From Romeriopsis navalis LEGE 11480 (lineage in GTDB: Bacteria; Cyanobacteriota; Cyanobacteriia; Leptolyngbyales; Leptolyngbyaceae), in the NCBI RefSeq assembly GCF_015207035.1, contig NZ_JADEXQ010000049.1, positions 1 through 46,412 on the forward strand: a stretch of DNA of 46,412 nt. Direction: 5' to 3'. Below are positions 1-9,215 of the stretch, piece after piece. Positions within the stretch are counted from its first letter, which is position 1. Each line of letters opens with the position of its first letter. A model generated the notes under the pieces. The model was not told where the DNA came from. It did no database searches and saw only the letters and a program-made list of their open reading frames with translations. A program made the position numbers and the translations under genes.

Positions 1-98
1 GAGCAATGACATAGGGGGTCTCCTTGGGGGAAGCAGGACATGAGCAGTATAAAAAAGTCAGGCTGTCGCCCCAGTCATTTCCACCAGAAAAATTCAGA

Positions 99-974
99 TT
101 ATGCGGGGCGATTATTGCGAATTTGATCGGGTCGATAAATCGCATCTGCCACTTTGGCCACATCCCGAATTTCTGCTACATCGTGGACCCGCAGAATGTC
201 GGCTCCATTGGCGATCGCGGCCACACATGCGGCGGCTGTGCCCCAGACGCGCTGTTTGGCCTCGGGCTGATTGAGAATATGGCCAATAAAGCTTTTGCGT
301 GATACCCCGATCAGCATTGGGCAATCGAGGGGTTTGAATTCAGTTAATCGTCGTAGCAATTCTAAATTTTGCTCAAAATCCTTCGCAAAACCGATGCCTG
401 GATCGATACTGATTTGTCCCCGATCGCACCCAGCCGCCACCGCTGCATCAATCCGGGCTTGGAGAAATCCGATAATCTCTCCCAGTAGATCGTCGTAGTC
501 GGTGAGTTGTTGCATATTCTTGGGATTGCCGCGAATGTGCATCAGGATAGCGGGCACCCTTAGTTTGGCAATGGTTGCCAGCATTTCTGGATCAAACGTC
601 GCCCCGGAAATATCGTTGATTACATCCGCCCCGGCCGCGACCGCTGCCCGTGCGACCGCCGCTTTGGTGGTGTCGATCGAAATCGGAATATGCCTAATTT
701 CTGGATGCTGCCGAATCGCGACGATCGCTGGGACAACGCGATGAAGCTCTTCCATTTGTTCTACAGCCGCCGAACCCGGACGCGTCGATTCACCGCCGAT
801 GTCGATGATGTCAACGCCAGCATTGACCATTGTAACTGCTTGAATAATCGCATTATTGAGTGAATTAAACTCACCGCCATCGCTAAAGCTGTCGGGAGTG
901 ACGTTGAGGACACCCATTAAGTAAGTCCGTTCACCCCAGTTGAATGTCGTATTACCCAATTTCCACGGTTGCAT
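99..974 (-). CDS. folP: Dihydropteroate synthase
   Basis: Catalyses condensation of 6-hydroxymethyl-7,8-dihydropterin pyrophosphate with p-aminobenzoate to dihydropteroate in cytosolic folate synthesis, the step targeted by sulfonamides. The 291-residue product has the family signatures in order: MGVLNVTPDSFSDGG near the N-terminus, GGESTRPG, NDISGA in the middle, an IDPGIGFAK loop, and GVSRKSFIG toward the C-terminus. The frame is open 33 nt further upstream (to 1007), but that would overlap purT. The ATG at 974 lies two bases after the purT stop and has AAAGG about 13 nt upstream, so I chose it. It is very probably co-transcribed with, and translationally coupled to, purT. Length and motifs are normal for the family. 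Confidence 0.95.
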   Translation of the reverse strand: MQPWKLGNTTFNWGERTYLMGVLNVTPDSFSDGGEFNSLNNAIIQAVTMVNAGVDIIDIGGESTRPGSAAVEQMEELHRVVPAIVAIRQHPEIRHIPISIDTTKAAVARAAVAAGADVINDISGATFDPEMLATIAKLRVPAILMHIRGNPKNMQQLTDYDDLLGEIIGFLQARIDAAVAAGCDRGQISIDPGIGFAKDFEQNLELLRRLTEFKPLDCPMLIGVSRKSFIGHILNQPEAKQRVWGTAAACVAAIANGADILRVHDVAEIRDVAKVADAIYRPDQIRNNRPA

Positions 975-976
975 AG

Positions 977-2194
977 TTACGAAATTACCTTTACTTGAGC
1001 GGCACAAGCCTTGGCCCGATCGCGCGCTTCCTCGACAGTTGCACCCAGCGCTAAGGCCACCCCCATCCGCCGATTGGCATAAGCTTTCGGTTTGGCAAAC
1101 AGCCGCAATTTACTGGTTGGCACTTTCAAGGCTTCACCCACACCCGTAAACTTTGGTGTTGTTGTTTCGGTTTCACCTAAAATTACCGCCGATGCACCGG
1201 GTTTGATTAGTTCGATTTGGCCGATGGGTAAACCGGCGATCGCGCGGGCGTGCAATTCAAACTCCGACATGTTTTGACTAATCATCGTCACCATGCCGGT
1301 GTCGTGGGGCCGAGGACTGACTTCGCTAAAGTAGACGGTTTGATCGCCATTGGGATCGCCTTCGATAAATAGCTCAACCCCGAATAAACCCCAGCCGCCT
1401 AAGGCTTCAGTAATCTTCGCGGCCATATCTTGGCATTTCTGCAAGGTCGCTGCTGATAATTCGCAGGGTTGCCAGGATTCGCGGTAGTCACCACTGACTT
1501 GGAGATGACCGACGGGCGGACAGAAGTGGGTGCCGTCGATCGCCCGCACGGTCAACAGGGTAATTTCGGTTTGGAAATTCACAAAGCCTTCAACGATGAC
1601 CCGATCGTTCTGCGCCCGGCCCTTGGCATGGGCATATTCCCAAGCGGGGAGTACCTCTGACTCAGCCTTCACGGTGCTCTGACCTTTGCCTGATGAACTC
1701 ATGACCGGCTTGACCACGAAGGGCAGGCCCAAGGCCGCTACTGCTGCTTGATATTCCGCCTCGGTATCCGCGAAACGATAAGGTGAAGTTTTCAGGCCCA
1801 GATCTTCGGCGGCCAGACGGCGGATGCCTTCCCGGTTCATTGTCAGGAATGTGGCGTTGGCCGTCGGGATGACGTTCCATCCGGCTGTTTCCAGTTCAAT
1901 CAGCGTGGGGGTGGCGATCGCTTCGACCTCTGGCACGATCAAATGTGGTTGCTCCTGCTCGATCACCTGACGCAGTGCCTCACCATCGAGCATGTTTAAG
2001 ACGTGCGATCGATGGGCAAACTGCATTGCTGGCGCATTGCCATAGGAATCAACGGCAATTACCTCCAGTCCGAGACGCATCGCTTCCAATGCGACCTCAC
2101 GCCCCAGTTCACCTGACCCGAGGAGGAGCAGACGTTGACTGTCCGGTTGCAATGGTGTGCCCCAAGTGCTCCAAGGTGCAGCAGGTAGACTCAT
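977..2194 (-). CDS. purT: Formate-dependent phosphoribosylglycinamide formyltransferase (GAR transformylase 2)
   Basis: ATP-grasp enzyme that makes formyl-GAR from GAR, formate and ATP in de novo purine synthesis, replacing the folate-dependent PurN reaction. The 405-residue protein starts with a PreATP-grasp fold ([14 protein letters not shown] at about residues 23-36). The central ATP-grasp contains [16 protein letters not shown], the phosphate-binding glycine loop, and [13 protein letters not shown], metal and substrate residues typical of PurT/PurK. The C-terminal domain includes a [17 protein letters not shown] stretch as in PurK-like proteins. It is the first gene of a two-gene minus-strand unit with folP. 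The pairing is metabolically sensible but is not evidence of a complex. Length is close to that of E. coli PurT. Confidence 0.95.
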   Translation of the reverse strand: MSLPAAPWSTWGTPLQPDSQRLLLLGSGELGREVALEAMRLGLEVIAVDSYGNAPAMQFAHRSHVLNMLDGEALRQVIEQEQPHLIVPEVEAIATPTLIELETAGWNVIPTANATFLTMNREGIRRLAAEDLGLKTSPYRFADTEAEYQAAVAALGLPFVVKPVMSSSGKGQSTVKAESEVLPAWEYAHAKGRAQNDRVIVEGFVNFQTEITLLTVRAIDGTHFCPPVGHLQVSGDYRESWQPCELSAATLQKCQDMAAKITEALGGWGLFGVELFIEGDPNGDQTVYFSEVSPRPHDTGMVTMISQNMSEFELHARAIAGLPIGQIELIKPGASAVILGETETTTPKFTGVGEALKVPTSKLRLFAKPKAYANRRMGVALALGATVEEARDRAKACAAQVKVIS

Positions 2195-3089
2195 GACTCA
2201 AAATCCTCAGCAAATCGCTTCTAATTATCGCATTCCCAATGATCGGTCGGAGCAACGCAATGGTTTCTTAATTTCGATGTAATTTGTGAGTTCTCCGGAT
2301 AGGTCCAGAATTGCCTGTAGCTGTAATTAGATTTGGTGCGGTTAATCAACGCATCAACCCCATCAAATTAATCTGGCGGGTTGTCTGAATTGTTTGATAT
2401 TGCTTCGGCTAGTCAGATAACCAATGTCATAAAAGTCTGTGATTTTCCAGCAGGGCATCTACTGATTTATTCGCCCTCAATACAATCTTCAATTCACTAC
2501 AGTCGAAATCTTCTGAATGCTTCTAATAAAGAGTTTCAGGTTTTTATGCCTAACTGCTGAACGGTGGTAATCAATGGAGATATGTCTTTCGGTGGATGTT
2601 CATTTTGTTCTACGTGTATCAGAATGATGTGTAATGCAATATGCGGTTTTTACTTAGAGAATTTTTACTTAGAGAATTCTGATTCATTGACCGTCTATCT
2701 CGCATTTTGATCCGACCAATTACTCGGTTTTCCCCAGACACCTTGGAGCATTAGTGCTTGAGTAACTGGCTATCATTCATTCTTCTGTACTGATTGATTG
2801 TCGTCGTTCTACCTGATACTGTCCGCTGCTCCCTGAGACGGTATTCGGTCCGGCTACATTGAATTTTTTGACCGTGTTTCGAGAATCAGTTTGAGTCACT
2901 GAGCTTGAGCTGTAATCCACTGCGATCACCAATAACACATTCCAACTTTGAGCCACTGTTGTCACTGATTAATTTCAGGATCAGGTTCGCGTCGATTTGG
3001 CATGGGCGATTATCAGGCGGATGAGGCCGCTACCAGGCACTCGGAAATATTTATCCTGCTGCTGAAGTTTTGCTTAAGAGGTTTGCCGA
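2195..3089. other. Gene-poor interval between divergent purT and the polysaccharide cluster
   Basis: About 0.9 kb without a credible gene. It looks richer in A+T than the flanking genes. Only short, unconvincing open frames occur (for example 2777-2965 on the minus strand), with no recognisable domain. It must hold the purT promoter at its left end and the promoter of the polysaccharide cluster at its right end, but I could not assign either. A 15-bp tandem duplication lies at 2647-2676. The glycosyltransferase gene at 3090 has AAGAGG about 11 nt before its ATG. Confidence 0.5.
2647..2676. repeat. 15-bp perfect tandem duplication
   Basis: The unit TTTTTACTTAGAGAA occurs twice head to tail at 2647-2661 and 2662-2676, inside the gene-poor interval. 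The following bases (TT) continue the match. This looks like a recent slippage duplication. No function is evident. Confidence 0.8.
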
Positions 3090-4190
3090 ATGGCCAGAGT
3101 ATCCGTCATTATCCCTACGTACAACGCGGAGAAATTTATTGCCAAAACGATTCGGTCTGTTTTAAATCAGACCTATCAAGATTTTGAAATCTTGATCATT
3201 GATGATGAATCGCCCGATGGTAGCGTCGCGGTTTGTAAGCAATTCCGAGACGATCGGATTCGGATTATTAGTCAAAAAAACCGGGGCCTACCGGGTGCCC
3301 GCAATACGGGTATTCGAGCGGCCCAGGGTGAATTCATTAGCTTTGTTGACGCGGATGACTTGTGGTTGCCAGAAAAGCTGGCGGCCCATGTCAAGCAATT
3401 GGATAGCCGTCCCGAAGTGGGGATTAGCTTTAGTTGCTCGGCGTTTATTGATGATGATGATGTCCGTACGGGTCTGCTCCAAAAGCCAACGCGCTTAGAA
3501 AATATCACGCCGGACTATGTGCTGTGTCGCAATCCGATCGGTAATGGGTCGGCCGCAGTATTACGTCGTCAGGTGTTTGATGAGATTGCGTTTGAAGACG
3601 ATAAGCATGGGCCAGTTGAAACCTGCTATTTCGACGAACGCGTCAATCATCATTCTGCCGATGCGACGGATGTTGAATGCTGGCTGCGCATTTCGATTCA
3701 AACCGATTGGGTGATGGCCGGAATTGATCAACCCCTGACGCTGTATCGGATTCATACAGGGGGACTATCCGCGAACGTGATGCGGCAATTGGAATCCCTC
3801 GAAGCCGTAATTGAAAAAACCCGTGGCTATGCACCCGCGGTAATTGCTCGTTGTGAGCATAAGGCGAAAGCCTATCACCTCCGCTATATTGCCCGCCGTG
3901 CTGTGACATTACGTGATGGTAGTTTGGCCGTGTCAATGATGAATCGTGCCTTAGGTTCGGATTGGCGAATTGCGCTCGAAGAACCGAAGAAAACGGTCAT
4001 GACTGTCGGTGCGGCGTATCTATTACGCCTGTTACCCAAACACTTGTATCTCAAAATGGAAGATTTAGCGATGCAGTCGTTGCTCGAATCATCAAGTGAG
4101 ACATCGGCTGCCCCGAAGGTGCCGCCCGCAACGGCAAATCCCTTTACCCAAAATCTTCCGAGTAGCGAAGTCCCCAGTCAACCCTTATAG
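3090..4190 (+). CDS. Family 2 glycosyltransferase
   Basis: Cytosolic or membrane-associated GT-A enzyme predicted to add a sugar from a nucleotide donor to a lipid-linked polysaccharide repeat unit. The N-terminal 100 residues show the GT2 core: SVIIPTYNAEKFI at about 5-17, a nucleotide-binding DDES at 38-41, PGARNTGIR at 68-76, and the DXD-type metal motif DADD at 87-90. The C-terminal part (from about residue 250) has YAPAVIAR and YLRYIARRA-like segments that are closely matched in the glycosyltransferase at 5514-6446, so the two are paralogues separated by the flippase gene. The last 40 or so residues are Ser/Pro-rich and probably disordered. It is the first gene of the cluster. Donor and acceptor cannot be deduced. 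Confidence 0.9.
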   Translation: MARVSVIIPTYNAEKFIAKTIRSVLNQTYQDFEILIIDDESPDGSVAVCKQFRDDRIRIISQKNRGLPGARNTGIRAAQGEFISFVDADDLWLPEKLAAHVKQLDSRPEVGISFSCSAFIDDDDVRTGLLQKPTRLENITPDYVLCRNPIGNGSAAVLRRQVFDEIAFEDDKHGPVETCYFDERVNHHSADATDVECWLRISIQTDWVMAGIDQPLTLYRIHTGGLSANVMRQLESLEAVIEKTRGYAPAVIARCEHKAKAYHLRYIARRAVTLRDGSLAVSMMNRALGSDWRIALEEPKKTVMTVGAAYLLRLLPKHLYLKMEDLAMQSLLESSSETSAAPKVPPATANPFTQNLPSSEVPSQPL

Positions 4191-4229
4191 ACAATCCCTG
4201 CGACTCAATCTCGTTCAACCCTGCCCTGT

Positions 4230-5504
4230 ATGTTAAAAGCGCGTCTCCAATCAATCCTATCTGGCCAGTTCATTCGGAATATGGGCTGGCTTGGCTCGGC
4301 TGAGCTACTCAATCGAGTATTGCGATTGGGTACGACAGTGACGCTGGCCCGGCTGCTGACGCCCTATGATTACGGCTTAGCGGCAGTGATTCTGACGACG
4401 CAAGAGATTGCGAACGTCTTTACCCTCCGCTCCGGCATCGGTGCCAAGTTGATCCAAGCGAAGGAGGAGGACTTAGATATCCTCTGTAATACGGCTTACT
4501 GGATGAACTGGATACTCTGTATCGGCATGTTCACGCTTCAGTGTTTAGTTGCCTTTCCGGTGGGTTGGTTTTACGGCAATAATGCCGTGGTTTTACCCAT
4601 TTGTATTATTGCTCTGAATTACCTGCTCCTGCCCACATTTGCGGTGCAAGGGTCATTGATTTTTCGGGAAAATCGCCTGAAAATTCCGGCCATTTGTAAT
4701 GCCGTGCAATCGGGGTTAATGAATGCATTAACGATTACGTTTGCTCTAATGGGGATGGGTTTTTGGTCGATCGTCTTACCGATTTTGCTCACGGTGCCGG
4801 TTTGGGTCATCATCAATCGGGCGCATCATCCCTGGCGACCGACGGGTAAGTTTTCTCTGGAGCGTTGGCAAGAACTGGCGAACTTTGCGGCCAATTTCCT
4901 TGGCGTCGAGCTGTTGACCAAGATTCGGGCCAATGTGGATTATCTGCTGGTGGGCCGTTTTTTGGGCATCGAAGCCTTGGGAATGTATTACTTCGCGTTT
5001 AATGCGGGCTTGGGCATTAGCTTGAGTGTGATTCAGTCCTTCACTTGGTCGATCTATCCACATTTATGTGAGGTCAAAGATAATCTGGCGGCGATGCGTC
5101 AGCGCTACTTCAAGAGCCTCAAAACCATTGCCATGATTATCGTGCCGATGGTGCTATTGCAGGCGAGTTTGGCACCTGTGTATGTGCCGATCGTCTTTAG
5201 CCAAAAGTGGGTGTCGGCGATTCCGATCCTAATCCTGATTTGTCTGTCGGCGATTCCTCGACCGTTTGCTGAAGCGGCTTCGATGCTGTTGCAGAGTGTG
5301 GATAAAGGTCGTCTGGATCTTTACTGGAATGCCATTTTTACCGGGCTGTTTATTGCTTGCATCCTGGGTGCAATGCAGTTTGGCATCTATGGTGTGGCAG
5401 TTTCAGTGTTGGTGGTGCATGTGCTGGCGATCCCACTCTTTAGTCTGTGGGCTAAGAACTACGTTTTCCGCTTTTCGCGTCCGCGGCTGGCGCCTTCTAA
5501 ATAA
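4230..5504 (+). CDS. Wzx-like polysaccharide flippase (oligosaccharide transporter)
   Basis: Predicted integral inner-membrane protein of the MOP/PST superfamily that flips undecaprenyl-linked oligosaccharide units to the periplasmic face. The 424-residue sequence begins with a Gln/Arg-rich amphipathic stretch, then LTPYDYGLAAVILTT at about residues 43-57, a hallmark of Wzx/PST proteins (usual form LxPxDYGxxA). About a dozen hydrophobic segments follow, with short charged loops such as RAHHPWRPTGKF. The later FLGIEALGMYYFAFN segment is also typical. It lies 39 nt after the first glycosyltransferase and 9 nt before the second, so an operon is likely. Exact substrate unknown. Confidence 0.88.
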   Translation: MLKARLQSILSGQFIRNMGWLGSAELLNRVLRLGTTVTLARLLTPYDYGLAAVILTTQEIANVFTLRSGIGAKLIQAKEEDLDILCNTAYWMNWILCIGMFTLQCLVAFPVGWFYGNNAVVLPICIIALNYLLLPTFAVQGSLIFRENRLKIPAICNAVQSGLMNALTITFALMGMGFWSIVLPILLTVPVWVIINRAHHPWRPTGKFSLERWQELANFAANFLGVELLTKIRANVDYLLVGRFLGIEALGMYYFAFNAGLGISLSVIQSFTWSIYPHLCEVKDNLAAMRQRYFKSLKTIAMIIVPMVLLQASLAPVYVPIVFSQKWVSAIPILILICLSAIPRPFAEAASMLLQSVDKGRLDLYWNAIFTGLFIACILGAMQFGIYGVAVSVLVVHVLAIPLFSLWAKNYVFRFSRPRLAPSK

Positions 5505-5513
5505 CCCTGAACT

Positions 5514-6446
5514 ATGGCTATGTTGCTCCCTGTTAGTGTTGTGATTCCTGCCTATAATGCCGAACGCTTCATCGCCCAAACGTTGGACTCGGTACTGGCT
5601 CAAACGTTCACCGCTTTTGAAGTGATCGTGGTTAACGATGGCTCAACGGATGAAACGCAATCAATCGTTGAGCATTATTTGCTGACGGACGATCGCGTCC
5701 GATTAATCAACCAATCCAATCAAGGCATTTCTGCGACCCGTCAGCGCGGGAAAGCGGCAGCGAAAGGTGATTTTATCGCCTTTCTGGATGCTGATGATTT
5801 ATGGTTGCCGCATAATTTAGAGGTGCATCTGCGTCACTTCGCGGGGCATCCCAAACTGGGGATTAGCTTTGGCCGAGTTGAGTTTATGCACCTGGATGGA
5901 ACGCCGACAGGTGTCCTTTCGACATCACGTTTGCAGGGCATTGAGCCAGAGCATTTATTTTATGAAAACTTGCTGACGACCACTTCGAATGCGATCGTCC
6001 GGCGGGAAGTATTTGACCAAATTGGGGGGTTTGACGTCGATCTCTGTGGTACAGAAGACCAGGAATTTTTCCTGCGGACGTGCTGCTTTGGTTGGAATGT
6101 TGAGGGCGTTGAGGATGTGCTGGTGCGTTATCGCATTACCGCCGGCGGCTTGTCATCGCGGTTGGATTTGCTGGAAGATGATTGGCTGCGATTTAGCGAC
6201 AAAGTTAAAGCCTATGCGCCAGCGGTCGTGGCACAACATGGGGCGAAATCGCGGGCCTATTTTTTACGCTATATTGCCCGTCGCTCACTCCGTGTCAGCG
6301 ATAGCCGGACGATCGGTCTGCGATTTATGCGGCGGGCATTGAAGTCGGATTGGACCATCTTGTTGCAAGAACCACGGCGCACCACCTTAACGCTGCTGGC
6401 GGTTTGTTGTAAGCCGCTGCTCCCGCGCTCCCGACCTTCTGGTTAA
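5514..6446 (+). CDS. Family 2 glycosyltransferase (paralogue of the gene at 3090)
   Basis: A 310-residue GT-A enzyme for polysaccharide repeat-unit assembly. Visible motifs are VSVVIPAYNAERFI at about 7-20, NDGSTDE at 41-47, and the metal-binding DADD at 92-95. GTEDQEFFLR near residue 178 matches the acceptor-side ED motif of GT2 enzymes. The C-terminal third (YAPAVVAQHG, YFLRYIARRS, RRALKSDW, then LLPR at the end) aligns residue for residue with the same region of the enzyme at 3090-4190. The two probably arose by duplication and then diverged in acceptor or donor specificity. It starts 9 nt after the flippase gene. Confidence 0.9.
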   Translation: MAMLLPVSVVIPAYNAERFIAQTLDSVLAQTFTAFEVIVVNDGSTDETQSIVEHYLLTDDRVRLINQSNQGISATRQRGKAAAKGDFIAFLDADDLWLPHNLEVHLRHFAGHPKLGISFGRVEFMHLDGTPTGVLSTSRLQGIEPEHLFYENLLTTTSNAIVRREVFDQIGGFDVDLCGTEDQEFFLRTCCFGWNVEGVEDVLVRYRITAGGLSSRLDLLEDDWLRFSDKVKAYAPAVVAQHGAKSRAYFLRYIARRSLRVSDSRTIGLRFMRRALKSDWTILLQEPRRTTLTLLAVCCKPLLPRSRPSG

Positions 6447-6537
6447 GTCTTTGGTTTGATGTTATGGCGTGCGCATTGCCTTGATATGGATTGCCCCAAT
6501 AGGCATGGCTTAGTTCAAAATCCTGGGTTTAATAAAG

Positions 6538-7515
6538 ATGTTGACTCCGACGACACCAACGATTTCGGTCGTAATCCCGACCTATAATTCAACGAAAACC
6601 GTCCTGGATACGATCGCCTCGGTCCAGGCCCAGACGTTTGATGATATTGAAATCATCGTGATTGATGATGGCTCGACTGATGATTTACAGTCTTGTTTGG
6701 CACCGATTTTGGCTGATGCGCGGGTGAAAGTTTATCGCTATGCGAATGGCGGTTTGCCAGTTGCCCGCAATCGTGGCATTGCGCGATCAACTGGGGAATA
6801 TATTGCCTTTGTCGATGCTGACGATCTCTGGACGCCCAATAAGTTGGAAAAGCAGCTCAAGGCGCTACAGGATAATCCCCGCGCGGGCCTGGCTTATAGC
6901 TGGACTTATTTTATGGAAGAAGATGGGCAGCGGTATCACACCGATCGACCAATCTGGTTTCAAGGGGATGTGCTGAAGGATTTGCTGATGTGGAATTTTC
7001 TGTGTCATGGCTCGAATCCGTTGATTCGTCGCAGTGTGATTGCGGCTGTAGGCGATTTTGATCCGAGTTTACCGTCAGCGGAGGATTGGGACTATTGGTT
7101 ACGGATTGCCACGGGTTGGGAATTTGCGCTAGTGCCAGAGCCGCAGATTTACTACCGACAATCCGGGGGGGCGATGTCGGCGAAAGTCGAAGTGATGGAA
7201 GCCGCCCAACTAGAGGTGCTCGATCGGGCGTTTCAGCGGGCCCCGGCGACCTTGCAGCCCTATCGCCGCCCAGGCATGGCCAAGATTTATCAATACTCGG
7301 CCCAGTTGTATTTGATTCATGGGAAAACCTTACAAACTCGCAAATTGGTTTATCAAAAGCTGGGTAAAACAATTCAGCTCAATCCCCGGTTGTTGTTTGA
7401 TCGTAAAACCCAGAAATTACTGACGAAGGCGCTATTGGTTAGTGTCGTGCCTTGGCAAACCGCCAAACGACTATTGCGGCGGTTCAGTAAAGGGAAGGCC
7501 CAAGTTGTGCAGTAG
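6538..7515 (+). CDS. Family 2 glycosyltransferase
   Basis: A 325-residue GT-A glycosyltransferase. It shows ISVVIPTYNSTKTVLDTI at about residues 9-26, DDGSTDD at 43-49, LPVARNRGIA at 73-82 and DADD at 93-96. PSAEDWDYWLRIA near residue 180 contains the ED catalytic/acceptor motif. The C-terminus is helical and basic, ending in RLLRRFSKGKAQ, which could associate with the membrane. It is more distant from the two other glycosyltransferases than they are from each other. It lies 91 nt after the preceding gene and continues the same presumptive transcription unit. Sugar specificity cannot be read from the sequence. Confidence 0.9.
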   Translation: MLTPTTPTISVVIPTYNSTKTVLDTIASVQAQTFDDIEIIVIDDGSTDDLQSCLAPILADARVKVYRYANGGLPVARNRGIARSTGEYIAFVDADDLWTPNKLEKQLKALQDNPRAGLAYSWTYFMEEDGQRYHTDRPIWFQGDVLKDLLMWNFLCHGSNPLIRRSVIAAVGDFDPSLPSAEDWDYWLRIATGWEFALVPEPQIYYRQSGGAMSAKVEVMEAAQLEVLDRAFQRAPATLQPYRRPGMAKIYQYSAQLYLIHGKTLQTRKLVYQKLGKTIQLNPRLLFDRKTQKLLTKALLVSVVPWQTAKRLLRRFSKGKAQVVQ

Positions 7516-7778
7516 GTCGAAAGATGCGTGATTTCCGCGTCACTCGATCGCCCCCTGATGGGCATCCTGAAACTAGATTGAGGCGTTTGCCGGATATTCT
7601 GTGATGTCCGCCGCCCTGACGGCATTTTGTCAGCATAGTTTCTATCGTTTCTGCTTCTACTGCTGCTGTCTCTACTGTTTTATTTCACCTGTATGCATGC
7701 ACCGACCGATCTACAGAGTCGGTTCTGTATTTGATTTTGTTTTGTTCTCTAGCTTTGAAGTGATAGGTAAATCCCGTA

Positions 7779-9209
7779 ATGGTTGATTTGTCGAAGGGAG
7801 CTGCCGTACCCAATTTTGGTCCGCCGCCCACTGCCCGTCCCAAACTACGTCACTATTTAGGTGCGAGTTTATTTGCCTCCGCCGCGATTGTCTGTATTGC
7901 TGGTTTGTATCTCCAGGTCGCGCCCCGCCGTTACAGTAGTGGCATGATTTTGAATTTGCCGAGTGTGAGTTCGGCGACGCAGGTGAACGTTCCTGGGTTA
8001 GGTGGAACATCGGTCCAAAATACTTCCCCCTATGCTAGCTCCCAAGATCCACGGGAAAACTACAAGATTATTGCCAGTAGCGATAAGGTGCTAGAAATTG
8101 CTGCAAATATTATGCAGCGACCCGTGAGTGAAATGGGTAAACCGAAGATTAAAGTCGTCGATGGTTCCACCGTGATGCAGGTGGATTTCCTCGGTAAGAC
8201 AGCGGAGGAAGCCCGTGACAAAACCCAAGCATTTTATCAAGCATTAGAAACGCGCTTGAACGAGCTGCGTCAACAGGCGACTAGCGATCGGGAGCAAATT
8301 GTCCAACGCGCGATTAGTAGTTCACAACAGAAGTTGACCCAAACGCAGCAGCAGGTGGCGGGTTACCGGGCGAGTACGGGGTTAAACTCGGAAATCCAAT
8401 TGCGTGAATTAGCGGCGAATATTGAAAATCTACGCCGGCAGCGATCGGAATTACTATCCGAGCAAACCCAAACTGCCAGTCGGATGAACGCCTTGCGGGG
8501 TAATCTGTCGTTGAGTTCGCGGCAAGCCACGGATTCGCTGAAGCTACAAGCGGACCCACTTTTCCAAGAAACGGTGAAGAAGTACAGCGAAGTGACGGCG
8601 GAATTAACGAATACCGAGTCGATTTATCAGCCCGATCATCCGGCTGTATTGCAAGAACGCGAAAAACAGCGAGAACTCCAATCATTGCTACGTCAGCGGG
8701 CAACAGAATTGGTGGGGTCGGAGAATCTCAACCGAGTCAGCGTCAGCATGCCGAATGGCTCACGGGCCCGGGAAGTGCTGATTCAGGATTTAGTGGTTTC
8801 GCAGGTCAACAGTCGGGGGTTAACGGCAAAAGTTTCTACCCTCGATCGTGAGATTCAAGTTTTAGAAGGCAAATTGGCGCAATTGGCCCAAGCCCAGTCT
8901 AGTCTTGATGCGCTGAAGCGGAATATGCAAATTGCCGAGACGGTGTTCTCCTCGAAATTAGCCCAGTTAGATGTGGATAATTCCGATGTGTATGCGGCCT
9001 ATCCCAAAATGCAGTTATTGTCGGGGGCTAATTTAGCGGATGCCCCAGTGTCACCAAAGCGGACCTTAGTCATGGTGGGGGCAGTGGCGGCGATGCTTTT
9101 ATTGAATAGTGGTTCGTTAACCCTATGGGCCTATCGCCGCAAGAACTGGCGACAGCAGCAAGGCCTTGATGGTGATGGTTTTTCGAGTCGACGACCTGGT
9201 TTAGCGTAG
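7779..9209 (+). CDS. Wzz/GumC-type polysaccharide co-polymerase (chain-length determinant), no kinase domain
   Basis: Inner-membrane protein with a large periplasmic coiled coil that sets polysaccharide chain length and contacts the polymerase and export channel. The 476 residues run: cytoplasmic Pro-rich N-terminus, first membrane helix at about 28-48 (GASLFASAAIVCIAGLYL), Wzz-type periplasmic region with predicted long coiled coil at about 165-390 (many Gln, Arg, Glu, Leu), an SPKRTLVMVGAVAAML segment with the conserved Pro-Lys-Arg before the second helix at about 430-450, and a short basic tail. The tyrosine autokinase domain fused in many PCP-2a proteins is absent and no kinase gene is nearby. 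It is followed after only 6 nt by the ligase/polymerase gene. Confidence 0.87.
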   Translation: MVDLSKGAAVPNFGPPPTARPKLRHYLGASLFASAAIVCIAGLYLQVAPRRYSSGMILNLPSVSSATQVNVPGLGGTSVQNTSPYASSQDPRENYKIIASSDKVLEIAANIMQRPVSEMGKPKIKVVDGSTVMQVDFLGKTAEEARDKTQAFYQALETRLNELRQQATSDREQIVQRAISSSQQKLTQTQQQVAGYRASTGLNSEIQLRELAANIENLRRQRSELLSEQTQTASRMNALRGNLSLSSRQATDSLKLQADPLFQETVKKYSEVTAELTNTESIYQPDHPAVLQEREKQRELQSLLRQRATELVGSENLNRVSVSMPNGSRAREVLIQDLVVSQVNSRGLTAKVSTLDREIQVLEGKLAQLAQAQSSLDALKRNMQIAETVFSSKLAQLDVDNSDVYAAYPKMQLLSGANLADAPVSPKRTLVMVGAVAAMLLLNSGSLTLWAYRRKNWRQQQGLDGDGFSSRRPGLA

Positions 9210-9215
9210 CGCATC

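Noticed and set aside
2777-2965. Minus-strand 62-residue open frame in the purT upstream interval
   Set aside because: No domain, no ribosome site and atypical composition.
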